Shown: positions 19,648 to 27,346, counted from the stretch's first letter. The stretch: 64,000 nt of DNA from Natronoarchaeum mannanilyticum (GCF_039522665.1 NZ_BAAADV010000007.1:372001-436000); one strand, 5' to 3'. Numbers and translations: made by a program. Notes: generated by a model from the letters alone, not told the origin.

Positions 19648-19998
19648 CTACTGAATGTTAGAACCAGGTAACAAGATCGCGAAAGCGTAGAACGTCCGTA
19701 GATTTGCTCCTGGATAGACGACATTGCGGTCGTGGTCGAATCGGACAACATCTTGTCGGTGGAGAGGGTCAAGATGACTTTGGATGAGCGAGACGTAGAC
19801 TCGATGCTTCTCTTTCCCAGTGACCTGACGTGGTTCTTTGCTGACTTCGATTGCTGCAACTCCTTCGGCCAAATCACCGACATCTACTGGTGGTTCGGGA
19901 GATTCCTCGAGTAGATAGCGGGCAACATTGACCCGTCGTTGACTACTGAGGATCATACCGAACGGCAGCTCGTAGTCGGTGCTCCCAGTATCAGTCAT
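19648..19998 (-). CDS. DUF7344 winged-helix regulator
   Basis: 116 aa, starting MTDTGSTDYELPFGMILSS. It has the DUF7344 pattern: a short helix with QRRVNVARYLLEE, a second helix region (VDVGDLAEGVAAIE), then RVYVSLIQSHLDPLHRQDVVRFD and a wing (RNVVYPGANL). These small haloarchaeal proteins are presumed transcription regulators. It is the last gene before a run of hairpins and the GmrSD-like gene, on the opposite strand. Confidence 0.7.
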   Translation of the reverse strand: MTDTGSTDYELPFGMILSSQRRVNVARYLLEESPEPPVDVGDLAEGVAAIEVSKEPRQVTGKEKHRVYVSLIQSHLDPLHRQDVVRFDHDRNVVYPGANLRTFYAFAILLPGSNIQ

Positions 19999-20085
19999 CG
20001 CTTCCTCCTTCAGGTAGTCTACTTGGAAGACTGTACGTCTGGAACCGAGCGAGACGTTTTTGTCTGATAGCTCGTAATTGCATAT

Positions 20086-20156
20086 GCGGTTGGTCTACAC
20101 CGCACCTGGCCCGCGCCCTAACGCGGGCCGTTACTCATATCGGTACGGTGTATGAG
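20086..20156. repeat. Three consecutive stem-loops, possible structured RNA or mobile-element end
   Basis: Three perfect inverted repeats follow each other within 71 bp: GCGGT...ACCGC (20086-20103), GGCCCGCG...CGCGGGCC with a 6-nt loop (20108-20129), and CTCATA...TATGAG (20134-20156). The GC-rich middle stem stands out in AT-rich surroundings. The gap from 19999 to 20282 holds no gene. Options are a small structured RNA, a bidirectional terminator, or a relic IS200/IS605-like subterminal hairpin; the sequence alone does not decide. Confidence 0.45.
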
Positions 20157-20282
20157 TTATTGTGGACCGAACTAGAATAAGCGGTTGCATCTTGCTCTAC
20201 TGGGATTTGCTCATCACTGATTAGAGATAGAACCCGTTTCATGACCGAACCTTCTTGATGACTGCTTGTAACGACTGATAGT

Positions 20283-22094
20283 ATGACGCAGTCTTGGAGC
20301 ATTTCGCAGGCGGTCGATCGACTAAATCACTCCATTCTGTTGCCAGCGATTCAGCGTGAGTTCGTCTGGGGCTCTGACCAAATCATCAGACTCTTCGACT
20401 CACTGATGCAGGGGTATCCGATCGGCTCGTTCCTTGTCTGGCATCTTAATGGAGAGGACGCCAACGACGAGATGAAATACCAATTCATCCAGCACTACAT
20501 CGAAGATAGCGTCCATCCTGATGAACCCGAGTTCGAGCAGATGAGACATCACAATAAGAAAATACGTGAAGAGGATGAGCTCGAACTCCCATCGGAACAG
20601 GATCTCATCCTAGACGGACAACAGCGTCTAACGGCGTTCTATATCGGACTCAAGGGCACATTCACGGAAAAGAGAAAATACGCTCAACGAAAGAACCCTG
20701 ACGCGTGGAACCAGAAACGACTTTATTTGAATTTGCTCTCTGGCGATGACGGACCTGTGGATGACGAACTCGGTCTTGAATATGAGTTCGCATTCAAGAA
20801 ACCGGAACCTGCGAACTCAGATGGAGCTTACTGGTACCGAGTTGGAAAGGTGCTTGAGATCGACCCTGCTGACGATATAATGGATATTGCTGAAGAGTTG
20901 GACATCGAAGACGAATACCGGTGGACAGCTGGGAAGACCCTGAAAAAGTTGTTTGACGTCGTTCACAACGATGACGTTATCCAGTACCACGAAGAGAATA
21001 CCTCTGATCGGGAGCGTGTCCTAGACATCTTCATCCGGATGAATGATGGAGGTACGCCGCTGAGTAAGTCGGAAATTCTCCTCTCGATGGCAACTGCACG
21101 ATGGGGAGAAGGCGATAATGCACTTGACGCACGTGAGCAGATCACAACGTTTGTAGACAACCTGAACAACCGGCATTCGGACAAGAGCTTCAAATTCGGC
21201 ATCGATTTCGTTCTGAAGGCGCTTCTAATGTATGGGACGGAAACGATTCCACAGTATCGCATCGGGAACTTCTCGAACGAGAATCTCGATCGAATGCAGG
21301 AGGTATGGGATGGCGGTAACTTCCAAGACTCGATAAAACGAGCGCTGGACTTGATTGTCGAGTTCGGGCTTGACGATCGGAGTCTAACGAGTCATAATGC
21401 GCTCATCCCGATTGCCTATTATATCTATAGACATGACCCCTCTCTGGATTGGACCTCTCAGACTGGTTTGGAGATGCGTCGTCGGATTCACTATTGGCTG
21501 ACGTCGGCGTTACTGAATGGAACGTTCAACTCACGTCCAGACGAGGTTTTAGACGATGCCAGAGAAGCTATCAATCAGACAGACGGTGAGTTCCCACTTG
21601 AAGAGATCCACTACAAAATGCGGGGAAGAGGGAAAGTTGTTGGATTCAGCGAAGACGTTCTAGATACGCTTCTCGAAGAGACAACGTACCGGTCACAGAA
21701 GTCGTTCCTGCTACTGTCGCTTCTCCACTTTGGCGAGACTGTTCGTCGCGGGATCGAATACGAGCAAGATCATATCTTCCCGCGAAACCAGCTAGATGCG
21801 GACAAGTTAGTTGAGGAACATGGAATCAGCCGAGTACGTGCCGAACAATATGAGGAGGCAAAAGATCGAATTGCAAACCTCCAGTTACTTACCGACGAAG
21901 AGAACGCGCAAAAGCAAGAAATGCCATTCCACGAGTGGATCACTACTCGAACCGAAGACTATCGAGAGCGGCATTGTATTCCGAACGACGACGAACTCTA
22001 TCAGATAGATAATTTCATCGAGTTCCTCGATCAGCGTGAAACCTTGATCCGCGATCGAATCACAAGTACATTCGAGGACTTCTCTGGTACCTAA
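20283..22094 (+). CDS. GmrSD-type DUF262/DUF1524 restriction endonuclease
   Basis: 603 aa. The N-terminal DUF262 domain has QREFVW at 22-27, LDGQQRLTAF at about 110-119 and FIRMNDGGTPLSKSEIL near 250, the ParB-like NTPase pattern of GmrS. The C-terminal DUF1524 HNH-like nuclease domain has EYEQDHIFPRNQL near 493-505 and RIANLQLLTDEEN. Together they match single-chain GmrSD/BrxU-type type IV enzymes, which cleave modified (for example glucosylated) phage DNA. Such enzymes often sit beside BREX and cover phages that escape it. The gene is intact and alone in its transcription unit; its 3' end touches the repeat-rich region downstream. Confidence 0.88.
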   Translation: MTQSWSISQAVDRLNHSILLPAIQREFVWGSDQIIRLFDSLMQGYPIGSFLVWHLNGEDANDEMKYQFIQHYIEDSVHPDEPEFEQMRHHNKKIREEDELELPSEQDLILDGQQRLTAFYIGLKGTFTEKRKYAQRKNPDAWNQKRLYLNLLSGDDGPVDDELGLEYEFAFKKPEPANSDGAYWYRVGKVLEIDPADDIMDIAEELDIEDEYRWTAGKTLKKLFDVVHNDDVIQYHEENTSDRERVLDIFIRMNDGGTPLSKSEILLSMATARWGEGDNALDAREQITTFVDNLNNRHSDKSFKFGIDFVLKALLMYGTETIPQYRIGNFSNENLDRMQEVWDGGNFQDSIKRALDLIVEFGLDDRSLTSHNALIPIAYYIYRHDPSLDWTSQTGLEMRRRIHYWLTSALLNGTFNSRPDEVLDDAREAINQTDGEFPLEEIHYKMRGRGKVVGFSEDVLDTLLEETTYRSQKSFLLLSLLHFGETVRRGIEYEQDHIFPRNQLDADKLVEEHGISRVRAEQYEEAKDRIANLQLLTDEENAQKQEMPFHEWITTRTEDYRERHCIPNDDELYQIDNFIEFLDQRETLIRDRITSTFEDFSGT

Positions 22095-22110
22095 GTCTAA
22101 CTCGAGTTTC

Positions 22111-22139
22111 GACACACACACCCCGTGTTTCATCTGCAA
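22111..22139 (-). repeat. ORB-like box 1 (29 nt, long form)
   Basis: Minus-strand copy identical to box 3 over 29 nt, with GGGG followed by TGTGTGTGTC. It is also the first part of an approximately 80-bp imperfect direct repeat shared with box 2 (22111-22192 and 22252-22332), which includes CATCTGCAAGTCC and later AATCATC. Confidence 0.65.
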
Positions 22140-22251
22140 GTCCTCTTGAGAGGGGGGACCCCCTCCGAATCAGCGGTCTTGAAATCATCAACTTAGTGAA
22201 TCGATGTTGCTTTCGATTCACTGAACTCGCTGAGAAGGTGATGCGCTTGGA

Positions 22252-22278
22252 GACACACACACCGTACTTCATCTGCAA
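22252..22278 (-). repeat. ORB-like box 2 (27 nt, short form)
   Basis: Minus-strand copy, reading TTGCAGATGAAGTACGG then TGTGTGTGTC. Two G are missing from the G-string relative to boxes 1 and 3, the same shortening as in box 4. Confidence 0.6.
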
Positions 22279-22435
22279 GTCCACGTGAGAAGGGAGGCCC
22301 CCTTCGAAATCAGTGACTTTGGAATCATCCAATTAGCGTAGGACAGAGAATCATCTACCCTGATTCTATCGCAAGTTCCCAAGAGCAGGATTACCTCGAG
22401 ATATGATCTTTTACTCACCTCTTGCTGAGAGATCC

Positions 22436-22484
22436 CCTTATTAACTATAATAAAACTCTTTTGGTATAGGTTATTATTACTGCT
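22436..22484. other. AT-rich segment, possible DNA unwinding element
   Basis: A run with very few G or C (for example TTATTAACTATAATAAAACT) centred between the inverted box pairs. Its position and composition fit a duplex-unwinding element, but it could also be a promoter region. Confidence 0.4.
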
Positions 22485-22615
22485 ATCAGAGAATCTACTC
22501 AGCAGATCGTATATCCACCTCTACCCATGAGAAACGAGCAATATAAGCGCTCTACAGGCAGTTCTCTTTTTCAGGGACCGGCGAAAAGCTACCCGACGGG
22601 CCTTCTCAGATACAT

Positions 22616-22644
22616 TTGCAGATGAAACACGGGGTGTGTGTGTC
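22616..22644 (+). repeat. ORB-like box 3 (29 nt, long form)
   Basis: Plus-strand copy, identical in its 29-nt core to box 1 and preceded by CAT as in box 4. It lies about 475 bp from box 1 in opposite orientation. Confidence 0.65.
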
Positions 22645-22831
22645 TGGAATCTCAGTCTAAGTCTTCGAGAGTTGTGTCTAAACTCTCCACTCGGCCATCT
22701 TATTAGTTCCCTCACATCTACTCACAGAAGCACCCATCCTATCGATTATTCCGAAGGCAAAGTCTCACTGTAGAGTACGCCCAATACTGTGACCGGGCTC
22801 TATTTCTGGGCCCTCCCTCTCTCAGAGGCAT

Positions 22832-22858
22832 TTGCAGATGAAGCACGGTGTGTGTGTC
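22832..22858 (+). repeat. ORB-like box 4 (27 nt, short form)
   Basis: Plus-strand copy, reading TTGCAGATGAAGCACGG then TGTGTGTGTC. It pairs with box 2 by its shortened G-string and is preceded by a CCCTCCCTCTCTCAGAGG stretch. Confidence 0.6.
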
Positions 22859-22862
22859 CAAC

Positions 22863-23228
22863 TCTGTATATTGACATTTTCCGCTTCTTAGTAGAGCTCA
22901 CGTCAAAACAGTACCCTCAGGCCACTGCGATTACCCCATTTTTGGTTTGAAAGTTGGCTGGAAGTTTGTCAGGGAGTTCAACCGACGACGATCGTCTTGA
23001 CTGCTTTCCGAATCCCGTTGTACATTCAAGGGGGAAATCTGCTCGTTAGCTGCTGGGTCTGTTAATTATAGACCGATTTTGAGTTCCTCAGTTCTTTGCT
23101 GCAACAACGGCTTTCCGAGCTACATTGCCCCTCTATTGGGTGATCTTCCCATATTCCTCCTTCAAAGTCGAGTATCTGGAGGGTGCTCAGGCTTATAATG
23201 AACCATCCTTGACTGCGTCACGGAACGA
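22863..23228. other. Non-coding gap with a promoter at its end
   Basis: No convincing ORF. A TATA-like GCTTATAATG at 23190-23199 lies about 30 bp upstream of the next ATG and probably drives the operon starting at 23229. Nothing else is recognised. Confidence 0.45.
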
Positions 23229-23897
23229 ATGAGCAACCAAGAGCAGTTAGACAAGCAGGCACTGACCGAGCTTCGAGACATCGCTAAAAAGGTAGCACTG
23301 GGCAACGCCCCACCAAGCGGCCTTCTTTCGCCAGCTTTCCACTACCTTGCACGGGCACCCATTCCGTCGGGTCACCTAGCCGTGAGATCGTTAGGCCGAA
23401 TTTCGTTTGGTCGAGACAACGCCCACAGACCGGGGATCATCCTGTTCGTTCCAGAACAGGACTTGAACAACAGCGACCGACTGCGTGAAGTCAACCGACA
23501 GGCTGCGTTAGGGGTCCCGACTCAGAAGGATTATCGCAGTATGACCGACGGGTCGTGGGATTCGCCCGACGCTGCTGCTACGTTCATCTCGAATAATGTC
23601 TCTCTCGAGCTCGATGCCGCAGAGCAGGCTGATGTCGAGTACGAGGGGACGATCTATAACCAGCTACTCCCAGCGGTGATCTGTGCCCTCGAGTCTATAG
23701 ACGATGCATATGTTCGATGGCGTGGCCCTGGATCGGAAGGTCGAGTGCAGATCGACGAAGCCCTCGAAGGCCAAAGTGGATTCGCAGTCTGGGTCCACCC
23801 GGACTGTCTGGGCCCAGACCTTCAACCAGAGGACATTGCGAGATTCTGCGACGCAGATGAGGGTCAAACATCCATAATGGAGGGAATCGATCTGTGA
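23229..23897 (+). CDS. Hypothetical protein beside the origin-like region
   Basis: 222 aa, acidic and soluble. It has a strand-helix core (HRPGIILFVPEQDL), an alpha-helical middle (LDAAEQADVEYEGTIYNQLL) and VQIDEALEGQSGFAVWVHPDCLG near the end. No family is recognised. Its stop overlaps the GTG start of the next gene (GTGA), so the two make one operon with a TATA box 30 bp upstream. Its place next to a candidate origin raises the possibility of a plasmid-derived function, but nothing in the protein shows that. Confidence 0.6.
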   Translation: MSNQEQLDKQALTELRDIAKKVALGNAPPSGLLSPAFHYLARAPIPSGHLAVRSLGRISFGRDNAHRPGIILFVPEQDLNNSDRLREVNRQAALGVPTQKDYRSMTDGSWDSPDAAATFISNNVSLELDAAEQADVEYEGTIYNQLLPAVICALESIDDAYVRWRGPGSEGRVQIDEALEGQSGFAVWVHPDCLGPDLQPEDIARFCDADEGQTSIMEGIDL

Positions 23898-24277
23898 GTG
23901 CTGATCAACACGACTTACTCGAGTGGTTCCCGACGGCTGACAAGGACCGAACGAGCGTCAGCAATGTCGTAGGTGCGACTCCACTAGGGATGAGCGTCAG
24001 GAGGGAAGTTCGCTTCCGTGACTGGGCTGATCCTGTTCTGGTCCGCTGTGAACTCGAAATTCGTCCTACCCATGCTGGAGGACGTATCGGGGTCGTTGAG
24101 TGGACAGTGATAGTCCTCGGAAAGGTCTCGACCGTTGCTCTCGAGAGAACTGAGCGTCTCTACGAAGAGATCGACTACGATCTCACTGTCGATGATTTAC
24201 GTGACCTCACGGCTGAGTTGATGTCGAAGCAAGCCCATCCGTTTGCGAAGGAAGGTTGGAGCGAAGTTCAGGACTAA
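23894..24277 (+). CDS. Hypothetical protein, second gene of the pair
   Basis: 127 aa with a GTG start overlapping the upstream stop. Beta-rich: DPVLVRCELEIRPT and RIGVVEWTVIVLGKVS, then an acidic helical tail (DLTVDDLRDLTAELMSK). No family is recognised. Coupled translation suggests that it works with the 222-aa protein. Confidence 0.55.
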   Translation: MSADQHDLLEWFPTADKDRTSVSNVVGATPLGMSVRREVRFRDWADPVLVRCELEIRPTHAGGRIGVVEWTVIVLGKVSTVALERTERLYEEIDYDLTVDDLRDLTAELMSKQAHPFAKEGWSEVQD

Positions 24278-24347
24278 CTCATCACAGCTTTTGCTTTGCT
24301 CAGAATCAAGTCTGCGAGTTGTGTCTGAGATGTAGTCAGGAAGGGAA

Positions 24348-24379
24348 GGCGTCCCACTACCCTGGGGTACCGGGACGCC
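24348..24379. repeat. 32-bp imperfect dyad upstream of the recombinase operon
   Basis: Arms GGCGTCCC and GGGACGCC enclose an inner TACCC/GGGTA pair; 13 of 16 positions per arm are symmetrical about a TG centre. It lies about 70 bp after the previous gene and 45 bp before the AbrB gene. It may be a transcription terminator hairpin, or a recombination site, since serine recombinases act at dyads with a 2-bp central overlap. Confidence 0.55.
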
Positions 24380-24386
24380 AGTGATT

Positions 24387-24417
24387 AGCACTAAATGTAG
24401 TGCTACCTTTAGCACTA
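24387..24417. promoter_or_regulatory. Operator-like triple repeat before the AbrB gene
   Basis: AGCACTA (24387-24393) and TAGTGCT (24398-24404) form a perfect 7-bp inverted repeat with a 4-nt spacer. A third AGCACTA half-site is at 24411-24417, only 7 bp before the ATG. AbrB-family proteins often autoregulate, so this is a good candidate operator for the protein encoded next to it. Confidence 0.5.
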
Positions 24418-24424
24418 ACTACGA

Positions 24425-24613
24425 ATGCCCAAGACAACCGTTACAAAGACTACGAGTACCACCACCAACTCCGACGGAGAAGACCGAACTGTCGAGCAGT
24501 ATCGAACGACTGTCCCCAAAGGCATTGCCGAGGCGATGGACCTCGCGGGAGCACGTGTCGAGTGGAACATCAAGAGCGGGAACACGCTCGAAATCACAGT
24601 CACCGATGAGTGA
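24425..24613 (+). CDS. AbrB/SpoVT-type small DNA-binding protein
   Basis: 62 aa. A Thr-rich N-terminal stretch leads into a swapped-hairpin AbrB core: YRTTVPKGIAEAMDLAGARVEW and SGNTLEITVTDE. Such proteins are transition-state regulators or antitoxins. It overlaps the serine recombinase start by 8 nt, so it probably represses the operon through the repeats just upstream. The start is fixed by the ATG 7 bp after the third half-site. Confidence 0.8.
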   Translation: MPKTTVTKTTSTTTNSDGEDRTVEQYRTTVPKGIAEAMDLAGARVEWNIKSGNTLEITVTDE

Positions 24614-25394
24614 CGCCACCACCAGCAAGGCGCTCGCGGTCATTCGACGATCGCAAGGCGACGAGGATGGTGCCAGCCTTCGTCTCCAGCGCGAACAGGT
24701 ACCTAGGCTCGCGAGCGATCTTGCTGACGAATGCGATGTCGTCGACCTAGGTGTCCACACCGGATTCAGCATACTCTCGCGAGACAAGGACGACCCGCGA
24801 ATTGACGATAACGACGAGATCCTCAACGCGATCGATCGGGTGCGAACTGGAGAGTACGACCACGTTGTCGCTTGGGACGACTCCCGACTGGCCCGTGACG
24901 ACTTTTTCGCGGAATGGCGGCGTGCAGCTGCTTCAGGCAGTGCCGAGTTCGCGTTCGTCGCTGGAGACGTTGATGTCGACAGTATGGAACACGGTGTTCG
25001 CCGTACGGTCGAGACTGCGATCAAGCGGGAGGAGATCAGGAAGGCTCGTGAGGCCGTGAACGACCGCGAACAGCGATCAATGTGGAACTCCCGGCCACCG
25101 GTTGGTCTCGAGTTCGACGACGCGCGCGAGTATCTGGTGGCAAGTGAGCGGTTCGACACTGTTGTGGATGCACTCGCGATGCGCGCCGACGGCGTGTCAT
25201 ATCGTTCGATCGCAGACGAGACCGGGCTCTCCCGCGGAGCGATTGAGCGGTGGGTCAACCACGTTGAGGACCGAGCACGGTCATGCCGGGATGACGGAAT
25301 CGCACGTAAGCTCCTCAATGCCGCCCCGGACGATGCAATTGACGGCTATGAGGGAGATGACCTGTCCGCGACCAGTGGAGGAGAAGCAGTATGA
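24606..25394 (+). CDS. Small serine recombinase (resolvase/invertase family)
   Basis: 262 aa from the ATG at 24606; a longer frame from 24381 would run through the AbrB gene and is rejected. The catalytic domain has IRRSQGDEDGASLRLQREQ with Ser16 as likely nucleophile, and DHVVAWDDSRLARD, the conserved D-R-x-x-R region. A C-terminal helix-turn-helix (VSYRSIADETGLSRGAIERWV) is near 197-217. Its role is DNA inversion, resolution or integration. It lies between an AbrB regulator and a 91-aa protein, all overlapping. The 32-bp dyad upstream could be its site. Confidence 0.85.
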   Translation: MSDATTSKALAVIRRSQGDEDGASLRLQREQVPRLASDLADECDVVDLGVHTGFSILSRDKDDPRIDDNDEILNAIDRVRTGEYDHVVAWDDSRLARDDFFAEWRRAAASGSAEFAFVAGDVDVDSMEHGVRRTVETAIKREEIRKAREAVNDREQRSMWNSRPPVGLEFDDAREYLVASERFDTVVDALAMRADGVSYRSIADETGLSRGAIERWVNHVEDRARSCRDDGIARKLLNAAPDDAIDGYEGDDLSATSGGEAV

Positions 25395-25666
25395 GTCACG
25401 ACGAAACCATTCAGAAGCTCATGTCGGTGATCGACCGGAACGAGATCGTTAGTGAGAACTCACAGCCAACGCTGTCGCAGGCGCGGGTGCTCGCACCTGC
25501 TGGGAGTTCATCGACAGATGTCGCGCTAGTCCTTAACGCAGCGCGCGATGGTGAGAATCGGCAGGTGACTGTGCGTACTGACGCTGACGGGATGCGCGCG
25601 CTTGGAGAGTCCCTCATTGAGGCAGCCGACTCAGTATCTCCCGACGACGGTCGTAGTGACGAGTAG
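25391..25666 (+). CDS. Small protein of the recombinase operon
   Basis: 91 aa; its start overlaps the recombinase stop (ATGA). Helical N-terminus (ETIQKLMSVIDRNEIV), then beta-like RQVTVRTDADGMRALGESLIEAAD. No family is recognised. Coupling suggests an accessory role for the recombinase, such as directionality factor or antitoxin-like partner, but this is inference. Confidence 0.6.
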   Translation: MSHDETIQKLMSVIDRNEIVSENSQPTLSQARVLAPAGSSSTDVALVLNAARDGENRQVTVRTDADGMRALGESLIEAADSVSPDDGRSDE

Positions 25667-26283
25667 CGTCGCTTCTCCCTTGACAGATAATACTAACCAG
25701 TCTTGTTTAAATACCTAATTAGTGACATGTTTTAACGGTCGTGCTGAATACAGAGAGTTTCAGCATGGCGTCTCCATAGATGAAAGCCAAAGTATCAGTC
25801 GTTCGATATACGTATTCTTAGCATGTCATAGAATTCTTCTCGTACGCTTCGAAGTGACCGAAGTGATCGATATAGGTGTGCCATTTATCACATATTACTG
25901 CGACATATAGAATGTCGGCACACTACCGACAAAAATCCAGCCCCAAGGTTCGACGTCGCATAACTTCGAAACTCGGGGCTGGTAGTAGGTGACCACCAAG
26001 GAGATCCGAGGACTCCAGTTCCTCGACTCCTTGTTTCTGCGGTCAACCTGATGATCTTCGAGAAACCGAGAGCTTGTCACTACAGTTTCCAGGTGGAAAT
26101 GCGGGCGATGGATTATGGTTGGGACAGTAAACCCTGGCCCGCGTCTACAGGCAGGTTCCCGCTCCGTATAAGAGGTAGGTCCAGTCCGAAGTTCGTTCAA
26201 TTTGTATACCAACCTAACAGCTGTTTCATAGATTTCCGAATATATTTGATGCTATCGAATAGTCGTGCGCAGATGACCGTCAG
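25667..26283. other. Gene-free region with strong hairpins
   Basis: No ORF here looks like a haloarchaeal protein; a minus-strand frame at 25895-26212 is rejected (basic composition, no motif). It contains a long hairpin at 25937-25982 and another, GAGGA...TCCTC, at about 26007-26023. It lies between convergent genes. An unrecognised structured RNA or a mobile-element remnant is possible. Confidence 0.35.
25937..25982. repeat. Long two-part hairpin
   Basis: Outer stem CCAGCCCC/GGGGCTGG (8 bp, perfect) and inner stem near GGTTCGA/TCGAAAC (one mismatch) with a 10-12-nt loop. Too long for a simple terminator and not a tRNA. It may be RNA structure or an element end. Confidence 0.4.
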
Positions 26284-26574
26284 CTATGCCAGGATCTCCA
26301 TGTCTTTGAGGTACTGGTGTTCCCATTCACGGCGGGCTTCGAGTTCCCTCTGGCCGCGCTGCGTCAGTGCGTAGTAGTTGGTCCGCCGATCGAGCTCCCC
26401 TTTCTCGACGAGTCCCTTGTCCACCAGGGCATCGAGATTCGGGTACAGTCGGCCATGGTGAATCTCCTGGTCGTAGTAGTCCTCGAGTTCGGCTTTGATT
26501 GCGAGCCCGTGTGGCTGGTCGTGGCCGGCGATCACGTACAGCAGGTCGCGCTGGAATCCGGTCAAGTCGTGCAT
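26284..26574 (-). CDS. PadR-family transcription regulator
   Basis: 96 aa from the ATG at 26574 (MHDLTGFQRDLL), preferred over a GTG 12 nt upstream because this opening is standard in the family. Winged helix: GLAIKAELEDYYDQEIHHGRLYPNL, then the wing DKGLVEKGELDRRTNYYALT. PadR proteins repress by binding DNA as dimers. A paralogue lies at 29929-30225 with mirrored neighbours. No effector-binding C-terminal domain is present, so this is the short subfamily. Confidence 0.88.
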   Translation of the reverse strand: MHDLTGFQRDLLYVIAGHDQPHGLAIKAELEDYYDQEIHHGRLYPNLDALVDKGLVEKGELDRRTNYYALTQRGQRELEARREWEHQYLKDMEILA

Positions 26575-26734
26575 GCCCTGGCCCACCTATCTTGAGGTGG
26601 CAATACGTTCACACTTAATAGCCAAGGGCGATTTGGTTGGTCAGCGGAGAGATCGCTGGTCGTACTGGGTTGTACGGCAGACTGGCGGGAAACGGCCACC
26701 AGACATTTACTGGTAGTGGGCTTGCCGCCGGGTA

Positions 26735-26878
26735 ATGCACCCCGAAGCGATCGAGCAATGCGCGTATTGTCATGCTCCAGAACCGGTAACATACTATGAG
26801 ATCAATGATGGACCGAATGCAGCGCTCACCGCACGGATTCCGATCTGCGAAGAGTGCTTCCACCAAACCGGTTACTGA
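26735..26878 (+). CDS. Short CxxC-CxxC zinc-ribbon protein
   Basis: 47 aa. It starts MHPEAIEQCAYCHAPEPV and has a second CEEC 27 residues after the first CxxC, ending FHQTGY. Four Cys in two knuckles fit a small zinc ribbon of the kind common in haloarchaea. Opposite in strand to the adjacent PadR and DUF7344 genes. A second zinc-ribbon gene sits at the mirrored position (29011-29214). Confidence 0.6.
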   Translation: MHPEAIEQCAYCHAPEPVTYYEINDGPNAALTARIPICEECFHQTGY

Positions 26879-26968
26879 GTCTTCACAAGATCGATTTCGT
26901 TGACCCCCTCTACGGACAAGAGGTTTGACACCTCGCAGCGTTCGATATGGGGAAAGCACCTCACTTTC

Positions 26969-27346
26969 TCACCGGCTGTCACTCTCGTCAACGTAGTCGA
27001 GGTGCGTCTCGACTGTGGGGAGAGGAGTATACTGGACACTGCCAGCCTGGGCCTCGTACTCAACGATCCCAGCGTCCATGAGTTTCGGGAGGTGGATGTG
27101 GTGGAGTTGGATTGCGACAGCCTCGGCGTTCTGCGGGCCTGAGCTTCGCTCACTGATGTGCTCGGCGAGCTGGTGGCGGGATGCCGCGTTCCCCATGGCG
27201 TCCTGTAGATACCGAAGGATCAACCGACGATTCTGGTCGGCCAACGTTGCGTAGATTTCGTCGGTCGCGATGTCGCTGGCTTCGCCCGGCCCAAGTTCTT
27301 GCTCGCCCGTTGCCCCGGGCCCGCCGAGAGGAGGTCTGTAGCTCAT
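26969..27346 (-). CDS. DUF7344 winged-helix regulator
   Basis: 125 aa from the ATG at 27346 (MSYRPPLGG), preferred over a GTG 24 nt upstream. Core: ATDEIYATLADQNRRLILRYL, then RHQLAEHISERS, AVAIQLHHIHLPKLMDAGIVEYE and a wing. The HHIHLPKL block is a DUF7344 hallmark and is repeated in the paralogue at 28524-28922. A presumed DNA-binding regulator. Confidence 0.75.
   Translation of the reverse strand: MSYRPPLGGPGATGEQELGPGEASDIATDEIYATLADQNRRLILRYLQDAMGNAASRHQLAEHISERSSGPQNAEAVAIQLHHIHLPKLMDAGIVEYEAQAGSVQYTPLPTVETHLDYVDESDSR

Larger units (their letters stand above)
22104..22862. other. Candidate replication origin with four ORB-like boxes around an AT-rich core
   Basis: A gene-free stretch (22095-23228) contains four copies of a motif whose core reads TTGCAGATGAAACACGGGG followed by a TG-rich run. 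Two are on the minus strand (left) and two on the plus strand (right), and between them lies an AT-rich segment (about 22436-22484). Haloarchaeal origins have this layout: inverted origin recognition boxes, each a partial dyad plus a G-string, flanking an unwinding element. An orc1/cdc6 gene normally sits alongside; none is in the window. Alternatives are plasmid iterons or binding sites of another replication or partition protein. Confidence 0.55.

Noticed and set aside
22104-22862. Possible CRISPR array
   Set aside because: The repeats are in inverted pairs with very unequal spacing (about 141, 364 and 216 bp start to start) and no cas genes are present.
24381-24605. Extended N-terminus of the serine recombinase
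   Set aside because: The extra 75 codons run through the AbrB gene in another frame and look unlike protein; the catalytic domain starts right after the ATG at 24606.
25895-26212. 105-codon minus-strand ORF
   Set aside because: Composition is basic and low in Asp/Glu compared with every real gene here, there is no motif, and it overlaps strong hairpins.
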